From a virus: a DNA stretch of 50,687 bases. Each line of letters begins with the position of its first letter. Position 1 is the first letter of the stretch. A program made the position numbers and the translations under genes. The notes beneath the pieces are model-generated. The model saw only the letters and a list, made by a program, of their open reading frames with translations, was not told where the DNA came from and did no database searches. This document shows positions 9,382-19,500 of this stretch, piece after piece. Location of the stretch: positions 1 to 50,687 of the IMG/VR virus record IMGVR_UViG_3300026521_000035. One strand, 5' to 3'.

Positions 9382-9392
9382 CCTCTATTAAA

Positions 9393-9417
9393 TACTAGAA
9401 GGATTTACCTTCTAGTA
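9393..9417 (+). terminator. Hairpin after the capsid gene
   Basis: A perfect ten-base-pair inverted repeat (TACTAGAAGG with CCTTCTAGTA) around the loop ATTTA begins 12 bases after the capsid stop. It is followed by CCTCTTT rather than a clean T run, so it may terminate only partly or protect the capsid mRNA 3' end. Confidence 0.6.
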
Positions 9418-9478
9418 CCTCTTTACAAATAACTCATAATTTAGCTATACTTACACAAATTAAATAAAAGGATTATAG

Positions 9479-9901
9479 ATGGAGTTAAAAGACTTAACAT
9501 TCCAACAGCTAAGAGGTGAATGTAAAAAAAGAGGTATAGCATTTGATAATAAAGATACAAAAGCTATCTTATTAGATAAACTAACTGATAAGTCTATATC
9601 AGAAGTAGATAGAGTATCTAAGTTAGATACTGTTAGAGATAGAATGTCTGTTATGGAAGAAGTTATTGTTACTAAACTTAATCCTGAAGATACTAGAACT
9701 GAAGTTCTTATTACTATCATGAATGCTACAGGCGACTATAGTTATCCAGTTATATTTGGTCAAAAAATGAAGATACCAAAACCAATCATTAAACATATTG
9801 AAAATATGGAGTATCAAGCGTGGAAACGTGTAACTCATCCTACATTAGGTCAACAAGATGTACCATATATGACTAAGGCGTATAGCGTAAGTAAAGTATA
9901 A
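9479..9901 (+). CDS. Post-capsid protein with SAP-like N-terminus, 140 aa
   Basis: The N-terminal 35 residues (LKDLTFQQLRGECKKRGIAF then KAILLDKL) form the two-helix pattern of SAP/HeH nucleic-acid-binding motifs. The rest is a compact domain of unknown type. It begins after AAAAGG and ends 10 bases before the next start. In N4 the slot after the capsid gene holds gp55, a small protein of unclear role; equivalence is by position. It could bind DNA near the portal vertex or inside the head, which is inference. Confidence 0.6.
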   Translation: MELKDLTFQQLRGECKKRGIAFDNKDTKAILLDKLTDKSISEVDRVSKLDTVRDRMSVMEEVIVTKLNPEDTRTEVLITIMNATGDYSYPVIFGQKMKIPKPIIKHIENMEYQAWKRVTHPTLGQQDVPYMTKAYSVSKV

Positions 9902-9911
9902 AGGAGAAGCT

Positions 9912-10451
9912 ATGTCAACAATACCTAATTTTACTATAGGTAGTATGCCAAAAATACCGCAATTACAACCAAATATTACTAACCAAGCTGCAGTAGCTAA
10001 TGGTGAATTTGGTAATAATATACCTGATTTTATAAAGGCTAATAATGTACCTGATTTTTCTAAGATAGGCAGTTCAGCAGAACTACTTAAAGATCCAAAA
10101 GCTTTGGCTTGGTTAAATGATCCAGCTAACGCAGAAACAGTAGGTAAACTATCTGAACAAGGCGCTTTTGATCATCTAAACAAAGATGGTGATTTTAAAA
10201 CAGATAAATCTTGGTTCTCTGGAAATAAAGATATGATAAATACAGGTATATCTATAGGTAAATTAGGTTTAGGTATAGCCGACTACTTATCAAGAGCAGA
10301 GTATAATTCAGCTCAAACAAAATTAGCTAAAGCTAATACAACTGCTGTTAGGCAAAATACAGAACAAGCCAAAAAAGAATTTAATAGATTAAATAAGTTA
10401 CGCAAACACCTAACATCTTCGTACGCTTCTTCCAAACCTGCTATAGCTTAA
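9912..10451 (+). CDS. Hypothetical virion protein, 179 aa
   Basis: Preceded by AAGGAG six bases upstream. The first 60 residues are low-complexity, rich in N, P, I and A; the C-terminal 70 residues are a long helix (AEYNSAQTKLAKANTTAVRQ and on to KKEFNRLNKLRKH) with one small hydrophobic patch (GISIGKLGLGIADYL). The helix with a short amphipathic, membrane-like patch resembles small ejection proteins, but the family is not recognised. Confidence 0.6.
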   Translation: MSTIPNFTIGSMPKIPQLQPNITNQAAVANGEFGNNIPDFIKANNVPDFSKIGSSAELLKDPKALAWLNDPANAETVGKLSEQGAFDHLNKDGDFKTDKSWFSGNKDMINTGISIGKLGLGIADYLSRAEYNSAQTKLAKANTTAVRQNTEQAKKEFNRLNKLRKHLTSSYASSKPAIA

Positions 10452-10509
10452 TTGAATAATAATCCCTATTTAGTTATAATTCTACCAATAAATAATAGAA
10501 GGAACTAAT

Positions 10510-12525
10510 ATGGGATTATCATTAGCTCAAACCGTTAAAACTGGTGGAACTACAAACTTTATTAAACAAGACACTAGTTTTATGGACACCCTACAACAAG
10601 ACTTAGATAAAAAAATAGATTTACAAAACAAAAAGAATGCACTAAAAGGACAGATGTACTTAGATAGTCAATTATCTACTATTGAAAATGATCCTAATTT
10701 ATCAGCAGAAGAAAAGAAAAATAAATTAAGTTCAGTATACGATAACATGGTAGGGGAGTATAAAGCATCAGGCGATATTGGTACAGCACAATCATTACTA
10801 TTAACTAAACATAAAGCTTTAGATGCTATGTATAGTAAAGCTATGGATAAGCAAAACATGATGGTATCATTAGGTGTATTAGATAATAGTCAATATGCTA
10901 CTAAACAAGAACAACTAAAAGCTGCTGAAGCTTATACAAAGTCTCTTAGTAAACCAGAAGATGTAGCTAAATTCTATAAAACCTTTAATGAAATGTCTAC
11001 TACTGATAGAGAGAAATATGAGTTACAGCAATCGGTTAGTAAATTAGTTATTCCTGATATCCAAAAAATAGTTTCCACTAAAACCTCGTTTCATAGTAAG
11101 CGAGAGATGTTAGGTGATTTAAGAGCTAAATACAAAGCTAAAGGGGATCTAGATAAAGTAGCAGCTATAGATAACTATGTTAAAACTAATCCTGAATGGT
11201 TACACGAAACTAAAGAAAATGATTTAGGTTTAGCAGCTAGGATAGACTATAAGTACAAAAGCAGACTACAAGGGGAAAAAGCCTCTGCTGATTTTTCTAA
11301 TACTACAATGCAACATCAATATAAAATGGAAGAAATAGTTGCTCAAAGCAAAGCTAATAAAGGTGCTAAGATATATTCCCCAGAGGAGCTTATGACAAAT
11401 AGTAACAGTAGTACAGATACTAATACAAAAGGATCTAATGTTGTAGTCAATAAACAAGACATAGAAGGTAATAAAAAGAAAAGAGAAATAGAACAAAATA
11501 CTTTAATGAAGTTACGTAAAACTTATCTAAGTGATAAGTATGCTCCTACCATAACTGAGACAGCTACTAGAAAAGTTAGGGGTAGAACCATGATGGATTC
11601 TAACAGAGTAAAACTAAATCCTAACGCTAAAATAAATCCTATTATTAGAAATATAGCTAAAAAATATGGTATTAATTTAACACCTAACAGTGGTTGGCTT
11701 AATAAAGATGATGTCAATACTCTTATTACTGAGTATAAAAAAGTAAAACAAGATAGTACTGGTAAATATAATAAGTACGTATTTGGTAAATCTACACCAA
11801 AATACTTACAAGCGTCTTTTAAAGAGCAAGGATTATCACCTTCTATGAGTAAAGATAAAAATATAAAACCTATTAATGCTAATTTTACAGAGGTAGATAA
11901 AATACTAGATAAAAGTTTATCCCCTTATAAAGGTAAGACTTTTACTAAAACAGAAATGAACAGCATAAAAAAAGTATCTAAAACACTAGTTAGTCCTAAA
12001 CTCATAAAAGCTATTAAAACATCTGAAAAAGAGATAGTAAAAACTTATGGTAAAGGCACTCCAGCTTATACAAATGCAATGAATACTCTTTATGGTACTG
12101 TGCATAAAAAGTATGATAAACTATATGGTTATGATTTTGTAGATAAAGCTATAGCACCTACCGTACATAAATCTGTAGCATCTGAGGAGATAGCAGATAC
12201 TATGAAAGCTAATGGTATTAAAAGTGATAAAAAAGGTTTCTATATCACTACAACTAGTGTTAATAATAGTAGTTTAAAAACAATGGATAATTATGTTAAA
12301 ACTATGATGCCACAAAACTTCTCAGTACTATACTATAAAAAAGGCCTAGGTACAAAAGATAGAATGGAACTCTATAAAGAATTTATAGAGAGCTTACATA
12401 CAGATGGTACATTTGATGAGGAAAACTCAATAGAGGGTAATAAATTTTACCTAACAAAAGAATCGCGTAAAACTATTAATAATAAGTTTGGTGCTTTCAT
12501 GAGAAAAAAAGGTTATAACAAGTAA
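10510..12525 (+). CDS. Internal virion protein candidate, 671 aa
   Basis: A long helical, lysine-rich soluble protein without Cys clusters or membrane segments. The start is backed by AGAAGGAA eight bases upstream. It is the first of three large proteins in the order 671, 1320 and 2063 residues that ends with the virion RNA polymerase; N4 has the same arrangement (gp52, gp51, gp50). Those N4 proteins are packaged inside the head and ejected, so the same fate is likely here. No enzymatic motif is seen. Confidence 0.65.
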   Translation: MGLSLAQTVKTGGTTNFIKQDTSFMDTLQQDLDKKIDLQNKKNALKGQMYLDSQLSTIENDPNLSAEEKKNKLSSVYDNMVGEYKASGDIGTAQSLLLTKHKALDAMYSKAMDKQNMMVSLGVLDNSQYATKQEQLKAAEAYTKSLSKPEDVAKFYKTFNEMSTTDREKYELQQSVSKLVIPDIQKIVSTKTSFHSKREMLGDLRAKYKAKGDLDKVAAIDNYVKTNPEWLHETKENDLGLAARIDYKYKSRLQGEKASADFSNTTMQHQYKMEEIVAQSKANKGAKIYSPEELMTNSNSSTDTNTKGSNVVVNKQDIEGNKKKREIEQNTLMKLRKTYLSDKYAPTITETATRKVRGRTMMDSNRVKLNPNAKINPIIRNIAKKYGINLTPNSGWLNKDDVNTLITEYKKVKQDSTGKYNKYVFGKSTPKYLQASFKEQGLSPSMSKDKNIKPINANFTEVDKILDKSLSPYKGKTFTKTEMNSIKKVSKTLVSPKLIKAIKTSEKEIVKTYGKGTPAYTNAMNTLYGTVHKKYDKLYGYDFVDKAIAPTVHKSVASEEIADTMKANGIKSDKKGFYITTTSVNNSSLKTMDNYVKTMMPQNFSVLYYKKGLGTKDRMELYKEFIESLHTDGTFDEENSIEGNKFYLTKESRKTINNKFGAFMRKKGYNK

Positions 12526-12535
12526 AGGATAAATT

Positions 12536-15500
12536 ATGGGAAATTTGATGGATTATATGAATACTGTGTATAAAGATAGTACACCTACTGAAGTTGCTGA
12601 TGTAGCAAAAGTAGAAAAGTTTACAGGTAAAGATACCTTATCGGATTATGCTGATACTTTATTTAATACAGAAGCACAATTAAATAAGTTTGATGATCCT
12701 AACAAAGCAGAGGTAGAGTTAGGTAGTAACTTAGTAGCTAAAAAAGATAAAGACGGTAATATACTATTTGATAGTCGTAATACAGATAATGATAATTACA
12801 TTGGGGAATCAGAAACTGAGAAGCTAAATAGTAACCCATACAGTTTTTACTCTAATAAAAAAGCTTTTAATACTATAAATACCTATAAAGCTAATCTAGT
12901 TAATGAGATAGATAAGGTAACTTCTACTAAAGCTGGGATGGAAGCTAATGGTCAAGATACTACAGAAATTGATAATCAATTAAATATACTCAATAAACAG
13001 TTATCTAATCCATCTAAATTTTATTCCCAAACACTAGCATCTGATTTAACTGATATGGGATACAATGGCTTTACAGATCCTAAAGATATTTATAATTTTG
13101 CTAAGCAGAAAATTTATAATGAAGAAGATAGATATGCAGGTTATACTTCTAATTTAGCTAAAACATTCATTTCCAGAGCTAAAGCACTAGGTGCTGAAAT
13201 AGTGTCTGCCCCTGTAAAAGCTATTGGTTTTGGTTTTGACTCTATAGCGAAAGCTACTGGAATTGTAGATGACACTACTGATAGTCCTATATATGATATG
13301 TTAATGGACTTTGCTAATAACAGTGATTATTACACAGGTGTAGATAACTATTATGAACAAGAAGGTGCTGAAACAGTTAGTAGTGCTATAGATAGTTTAT
13401 TTAAAGGTAATGTAAAAGATTTTGCATATAAACTATCTACGGTAAAAGGTAAAGCTTTAGGGCAATGGTTAGCCAGATCATTACCAGATATGGCATTATT
13501 TATGTTAACTGATGGGACTAGTTCTTTAGTAAGCCATGGAGCAGTAGCTCTAATGGGGTTAGGTAACGCTAACGTAATTATAGATGGATGGGAAAATAAA
13601 ACAGGTAGAAAGATGTCAGCTGACCAAGAAGCTATGACATATCTTTTAGGTGTTGCTAATTCCTATATCCAAAAAGGTGGTGTAGAAGTACTATTTGATG
13701 GAGCTAAAGCTTCCCTGATAGCTAATGGTAAAGAGATATTAGATATTGGTAATGCTATGACTAAAGACTCTATAATTACTACGGCTTTTCTGAAGACTGC
13801 ACAAGCTACAGGTAAATTAGGTGTTGGTGCTGTAACTGAAGCTATACCAGAAGGTATAGATGGAATGTTCTCAACAGTAGCATCTAACTATGGTATTGAA
13901 AGTAAAGATGTTAATGTCCTTATTGGTAACCATTCTAAAGAAATAGCAACACAAGCTGTTATAGGAGGTATAATGGGTGCATCCCTTAGATCTCCGGATA
14001 CTGCTTTTACTTTTGCTAACCAGATGATTAAAGCTTCTGGCGTAAAACTAGCTAAAAACGCTATTGAAAAAGGTTCTAAGCTCTTAACACCTCAAGATAT
14101 ATTAGATATACAGAAAAAAGGTGAGAAATACAAATATAATATAGAAGCTGCTAAAAAGTTCAGAGACCACGTAGAAGATAAAATTAATAACGGAGAGTAT
14201 AAAACTATACAAGATATACTAGATGATCCTGTATTAGATACTGATTATACTCAAGATATACTAAATGAAGCTAGAGATAGAATTAATGGTGCTGAAGAGA
14301 TTATATCTGATATAGGTAAAGCTGAAAGCATTGAAGACCTATATGCTGTTGCGACTAGTGGTGATACAGTTGGTTTAGTATCAGATATAGCTAATGGTGA
14401 TAAAATAGAAACACCAAATGGTTATACTGGTAATTTAGATGGTAAAGAAAAACCTGAAGGACATTACCATAATATACTACGAAAAGCATTAGATAGTATT
14501 TTAGGTGATCATGAAAACAGAGTAACTATACTTGAAAAATCTAAAACTGTAGATGCTATAAATAAATTAGATCCAACTGTAGTTAATGGGATAAAAGAAG
14601 GTAGAAAGAAAGCTTATAAAGAACTATCTGACGAAGATAAAGCTAGTATGTCAGAAGAAGATTATGTAAACAAGTCTGAATTATCTAAAGAAGACAAATC
14701 ATATGTAAGCTTACCCAATAAAACTAAATTAAGAGATAACTCTCCTGAAGCTTTACAAGATGTTAAAGAGGCTTTAAAAGAAAATATCAGAGATAGATAT
14801 TTAGATGATAGTCCTGAAGCTACTACTAAGCTATTAAACCTAGTGAGAGCAAAACTGAACCAAGCAGTTGCAGAAGCTAAGATTACACATGGTGCTTTTA
14901 ACACTAAAGAATACACATTAAAAGTTCTTGGTAATGTAGGTAAAAAAGCATTAGAATTAGCCCCTAAAGATGTACAAGAACAATTAGATAAACTAAAAAG
15001 AATGTTAGTAGAAGAAGGTAAAACAGTAGAGGAAGCTATTAAAAAATTACCGTCATCTGCAATTAGAGGAGTATTGTGGGATTTATTATCCGGTAAAACT
15101 ACTGATAAAGTAAAAGATGGTATTAGTCAATTTTCAGATGAGCAAGTAAAACAATTAGATTCTTATTTAGTTAACAATGGTTTTGATAAAGCGCATAACT
15201 TCTTAGTAGAGGTTAAAGAAGCTAGAATAAAGGTAAAACAGGAATGGGCTGATTTTAATGAGCAAGATGACTACTTTGTTAGTAGAAAAGATAAACTAAT
15301 GAAATGGATAGACTCATTAAATCTTGATGAAGTGGAAGGTGGTAGTGAAGCATTAAGCCATATCAGAGCTGCTTATGAACAAGCTAAGATGAGAAAATTC
15401 TTATCACATAAACGAGTACAAGGAATGTTAAAAGCTCTTGTATCTCTTTATAATGATAGAGAAAAGAATATCAAAAGTATAGAACAATTACTCGAAAATG

Positions 15501-16498
15501 CTCAAAGTAAATTAGAAGACCTAAGTGATAAAGCCGATAACTATATAGAAAATATAGATAAAAATACAGTAAAAGCTGAAATAAAAAAACAAGAAGAAGT
15601 AGTACTATACTATAAAGACTTGTTGAACAGTTATAATAATTTAGATGAACTAAATAGTAAAATAGATGAGTTATTAACTAAAGATTATGATACAGGGTAT
15701 TTTAAAAAAGGTGGAAAAGGGTATGCAACACTTGAGTATATAATAGCCCATTCTCCTTATAGCGTATTAAGTTTACCGCCAGAACTAAGTTCTCTATTCC
15801 TATCTAACAGTAAAGTAGGTGATGGTGTTAATGCTAAACTTGAAATAAGTGAAGATGTACAGAAATCTTTAAGTAATTTGAGAACTACTATTGCTACATT
15901 AAGTGAAAGTAACCCAAAACTAGCACAAGAACTTAAAAATAAAATGAATATTGGTGGTAGTCATTACAATATACGTACTATACTTACTGGTTTAGGTTAT
16001 GATAATGTAGGCTTAGGCAAGGAAGTAACAGAGGTAGATAAATTAGTAACTAAAGTAAATACTGTATATGCTAATAGCTATGATAAAGATATAAATGGAA
16101 ATCCTTATCCAAATGATCTTGATCCTCAAAATAGATACCTTTATGACTTACATATATTCAATAGTATAACAGAACAAGATACTTATAATAATGCTTATAA
16201 GGTATTGAAAGATAGAAGAGGTATAGCTACTAAAGATGTTAGTAATGAGCATGAAAAGAATTTACTATCATTAAGTCTATTTGCTCCTATAGAACAATTA
16301 CATACACTAGAACAAGATGTAAACAAAGTTAAGACTGTTACAGAATTAACTCTTGAAGGTTCTGACCTAACTATTGAAGATAGTGCTACAACAGTTGGGG
16401 ATTTTAAAAAATTACAAGATACTATAAATACTATGTTCAAATCAGAGAACCCTAAAGAAGCTTTAGATAAACTTATAAAAACATTTGAAGGTTGTTAG
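12536..16498 (+). CDS. Large internal virion (ejection) protein, 1320 aa
   Basis: The N-terminal 200 residues are helical and charged. Residues about 290-490 are a small-residue-rich, moderately hydrophobic block (MALFMLTDGTSSLVSHGAVA; AVIGGIMGASLRSPDTAF) with the phrase TEAIPEGIDGMFSTVASNYG, a pattern I associate with phage internal virion and polyvalent proteins. The remainder is long helical, coiled-coil-like sequence. The gene ends two bases before the RNA polymerase start, in a different frame. It may supply functions that in N4 lie in the N-terminal domain of the much longer vRNAP, which is inference. Confidence 0.65.
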   Translation: MGNLMDYMNTVYKDSTPTEVADVAKVEKFTGKDTLSDYADTLFNTEAQLNKFDDPNKAEVELGSNLVAKKDKDGNILFDSRNTDNDNYIGESETEKLNSNPYSFYSNKKAFNTINTYKANLVNEIDKVTSTKAGMEANGQDTTEIDNQLNILNKQLSNPSKFYSQTLASDLTDMGYNGFTDPKDIYNFAKQKIYNEEDRYAGYTSNLAKTFISRAKALGAEIVSAPVKAIGFGFDSIAKATGIVDDTTDSPIYDMLMDFANNSDYYTGVDNYYEQEGAETVSSAIDSLFKGNVKDFAYKLSTVKGKALGQWLARSLPDMALFMLTDGTSSLVSHGAVALMGLGNANVIIDGWENKTGRKMSADQEAMTYLLGVANSYIQKGGVEVLFDGAKASLIANGKEILDIGNAMTKDSIITTAFLKTAQATGKLGVGAVTEAIPEGIDGMFSTVASNYGIESKDVNVLIGNHSKEIATQAVIGGIMGASLRSPDTAFTFANQMIKASGVKLAKNAIEKGSKLLTPQDILDIQKKGEKYKYNIEAAKKFRDHVEDKINNGEYKTIQDILDDPVLDTDYTQDILNEARDRINGAEEIISDIGKAESIEDLYAVATSGDTVGLVSDIANGDKIETPNGYTGNLDGKEKPEGHYHNILRKALDSILGDHENRVTILEKSKTVDAINKLDPTVVNGIKEGRKKAYKELSDEDKASMSEEDYVNKSELSKEDKSYVSLPNKTKLRDNSPEALQDVKEALKENIRDRYLDDSPEATTKLLNLVRAKLNQAVAEAKITHGAFNTKEYTLKVLGNVGKKALELAPKDVQEQLDKLKRMLVEEGKTVEEAIKKLPSSAIRGVLWDLLSGKTTDKVKDGISQFSDEQVKQLDSYLVNNGFDKAHNFLVEVKEARIKVKQEWADFNEQDDYFVSRKDKLMKWIDSLNLDEVEGGSEALSHIRAAYEQAKMRKFLSHKRVQGMLKALVSLYNDREKNIKSIEQLLENAQSKLEDLSDKADNYIENIDKNTVKAEIKKQEEVVLYYKDLLNSYNNLDELNSKIDELLTKDYDTGYFKKGGKGYATLEYIIAHSPYSVLSLPPELSSLFLSNSKVGDGVNAKLEISEDVQKSLSNLRTTIATLSESNPKLAQELKNKMNIGGSHYNIRTILTGLGYDNVGLGKEVTEVDKLVTKVNTVYANSYDKDINGNPYPNDLDPQNRYLYDLHIFNSITEQDTYNNAYKVLKDRRGIATKDVSNEHEKNLLSLSLFAPIEQLHTLEQDVNKVKTVTELTLEGSDLTIEDSATTVGDFKKLQDTINTMFKSENPKEALDKLIKTFEGC

Positions 16499-16500
16499 AT

Positions 16501-19500
16501 ATGAAATGTAATTTACTTAGTGCGGTTAGTAATATAATAACTATAAATAAAGACAGTAATCCTATCCAACAGGTTACTGATCTTGACCCAAAAGATTATC
16601 AGAATTTTAAAGCAGAGAGTTGGAAAATACCAGCAGAAAGTATAATAAATTTATTAAAAGGTAAAATGGATATAGATAATAGTTTATTACCGAAAGGTAA
16701 AAAATATAAACTTAATAATGCTATAAATCTATATCATTCAGACTTAACACCAGAATTTAGTAAAGCCATAGAAAATAAAAACTATACTAAACCCTATTTG
16801 TTAGCTTTAAATGAACTTATAAGTAGTCAGAAAAGTGAGTATGACAAATCTAATAGTGTAACAAACCTAAGTGATGATGATAAGAAATCTATTATGTCTA
16901 TTAAAGACGATCAAATGCAAGTGAACTTATCTAGGAGTGCTGAGGTTATAGGTAGACAATTTTTTATATCTAATGGTAAAGTGTTAGCTACTAAAGTTGT
17001 AATAAGTGAAGATCCTATAACTAAAAAACCAATATATTCTACAGTAGATAGTGTTACAATATCTAATATGCACTATAAAGTAGGTATGTCCATATTAAAA
17101 AGTATGGAACAAGATGGTTTTGTAAATATAGAAGAGGAAGGTACTGTTATAAATGATGTAATAGATAGAACAGAAAATTTAACTAATTCCAGTAGAGATT
17201 GGAGTAAACCTACTAGAAAAGCTATTACTGCTACACTAAACTTAGATAAGATAACATTTAATGAAATATCTGATAAAGAAATAAAAGCTTTAAAAACAGG
17301 TAAAACTAACTACACAACTATACATAAATTAGTTACTGGTATAAGAGCATTATCTCAAGTTATTTTACCAGTACATGAGACTAAACCTACACATACAGTA
17401 ATGAATAGAAAAGAACTAAAAAAGAGAGATGCTTTCTATACTACTGATTCAACCGATAAAGCTAGAGAGTATGTACATGAAAGTGAAGTAGTAATAAATA
17501 AGTACTTTATGGATGTATTAAAGCATATAAAAAGTATATACGATGAAAGTAACGATGAAACTGAATTTATGAGATTATTAAACGAAAAAGGTTTTGATTA
17601 TGAGACTTTGGTTCATATGTTCGGTATTCAAGGTATGGAAGGTAAGCATGAAGATAGAGAAGTATCTATAATAGGTCAAAATTTATCTAAGAAAACTCCT
17701 TTGTTTGAGTTAGTAGCTAACTTAGATTTATTTTATGATGAACAAGGTAATTTAAAAAGTGTACACAATATATACAATATAACTAAGAATAGTAGACTAG
17801 GTATGCTTAATAGTGTTGGTAATAGCCAATCTTCTGTATTTATAAGACATTTATTCACATCTAAAGGCGAAACATTAAATCTAACTAATAAACTAGAAAT
17901 GGCTAAAATAGCAGAAGATTTGGCATCATCTATAAAAAACTTTAAAATAAAAAATGCTAAAGGTAAGTTAATAGAACTAACAAAAGATGATGTATCTGAA
18001 TTTATTGCTAATCCATCTGGTGATAATAAGTTAACTAAACTAGTTGATATGTTTGATAAGCTATTCAAGTCTGATACTATAAATATAGAACAACAAAAAG
18101 CTTTTCTAACTAATGTACAGAATGAAGGTAGAGCTAAGTCTTCAGAAGTTGTAGAAGTACTATCTGCCTTGTCTGACATAAGAGAAGCTACTAATGAAGG
18201 TAGAACAGAAGTTATTACACAATATTCTACTAAACCAGATGGTACAGCATCAGGTGTTACTTTTCAATTTTTACAATCAATGGGCTACGCTAAAACATCA
18301 GATGACAAACTACTTAAAACATTAGGTAGGTTAGGTATGATAACTGGTAACAGTATCAATACTGATGAAACTTTAAAAGATGTATATAATATAACATCTA
18401 ATTTTGTTAAAAGTTTAATTGCTACAAGCAAAGAAGAGGAAGATATAGATGAGGATTCTATAATACCAAGTGCTTTAACAGAGGATAATAAAAAGAAAGC
18501 TGAGAATTTAAAACAAGCATTAATACAAGTATTTCATGACAATATAAGAGACATGGTTAAAGATCCAACTATGGTTATTAACTATAATCAAAAAAGAGCT
18601 GGAGCATTATCCACTATGGCTGATAGCATAGTTGATAAGATATTAGATAATATAGATGAAAGTATGCCTTATATTAGATCTCTTGGTATATATGAAGAAA
18701 CTACTACCGATACTAACATAAAAAAAGATACTGAGCTTAAAACTAAAATAAAAAACAAACTTATCAAAGATAAAAACTCAGTAGTTAATACTTTATTTGA
18801 TACAGTAACTAAAGAAGTATCTCCTATGGTTAGTAAGAGAATAGATTTACTTACTAAATTGTTCAATAAACTACAAACATTACAAGAAGGTAAATTGTTA
18901 AAGATATTACCTGCTATGGCTGTATTAGATAGTATAGGTACAAAAGATACTAGAAAACATGGTATGCCTTTAACTAAGACTATGAATATACTAAGAAAAA
19001 CAGATGATGGTAATGTAGTTAATACTATGGAGGAAGTAAATAATCTAAATACTCTTGTAGTTAGTGTTATCCACTCAATGGACTGGGCTACTATGGCAAT
19101 AGCTATAAATAATGCTATGCAAGTATATTATGAAACATATGGAGAAAGGTATAAAGGAGCTTTAATTCCTGTTCATGATGAATTGGTAGCATCACCAAAG
19201 TTTAATACTATATTTGAAAAAGAATATACTAAAGCAATGGCTGAAGTTGTATATAAATACTCTCCCGAAGAACAGTTAGCTAATCAAATAGAGTTAATAG
19301 GTAATTTAGATGAAGAGGGTAAAAATTTAATTAGAGAAGCTAGAGAAGCTACTGAAACTAAAAAAAGTAATATGGATACATATAAAATAAATGTAAAACC
19401 TGGTGTATTATTTGGTAGTAATGATAGTGAAGTAGAAGTAAACGTAGAAAATAAAACAACTGATGTAGATGGTAATGTATTAACTGAATTATCTAAAAAA

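Noticed and set aside
16492-16500. TTG start three codons before the polymerase ATG
   Set aside because: It overlaps the end of the preceding gene and is less suited than ATG 16501, which has a usable GAAGG upstream.
17733-18179. 148-codon minus-strand frame inside the polymerase gene
   Set aside because: No ribosome binding site, low complexity, and it lies opposite the conserved polymerase core.
19150-19200. VHDE motif in the giant virion protein as DNA polymerase motif C
   Set aside because: The preceding motifs (DGTASG and R-x3-K-x7-Y) and the position fit single-subunit RNA polymerase, and the real DNA polymerase is at 34765-37792.
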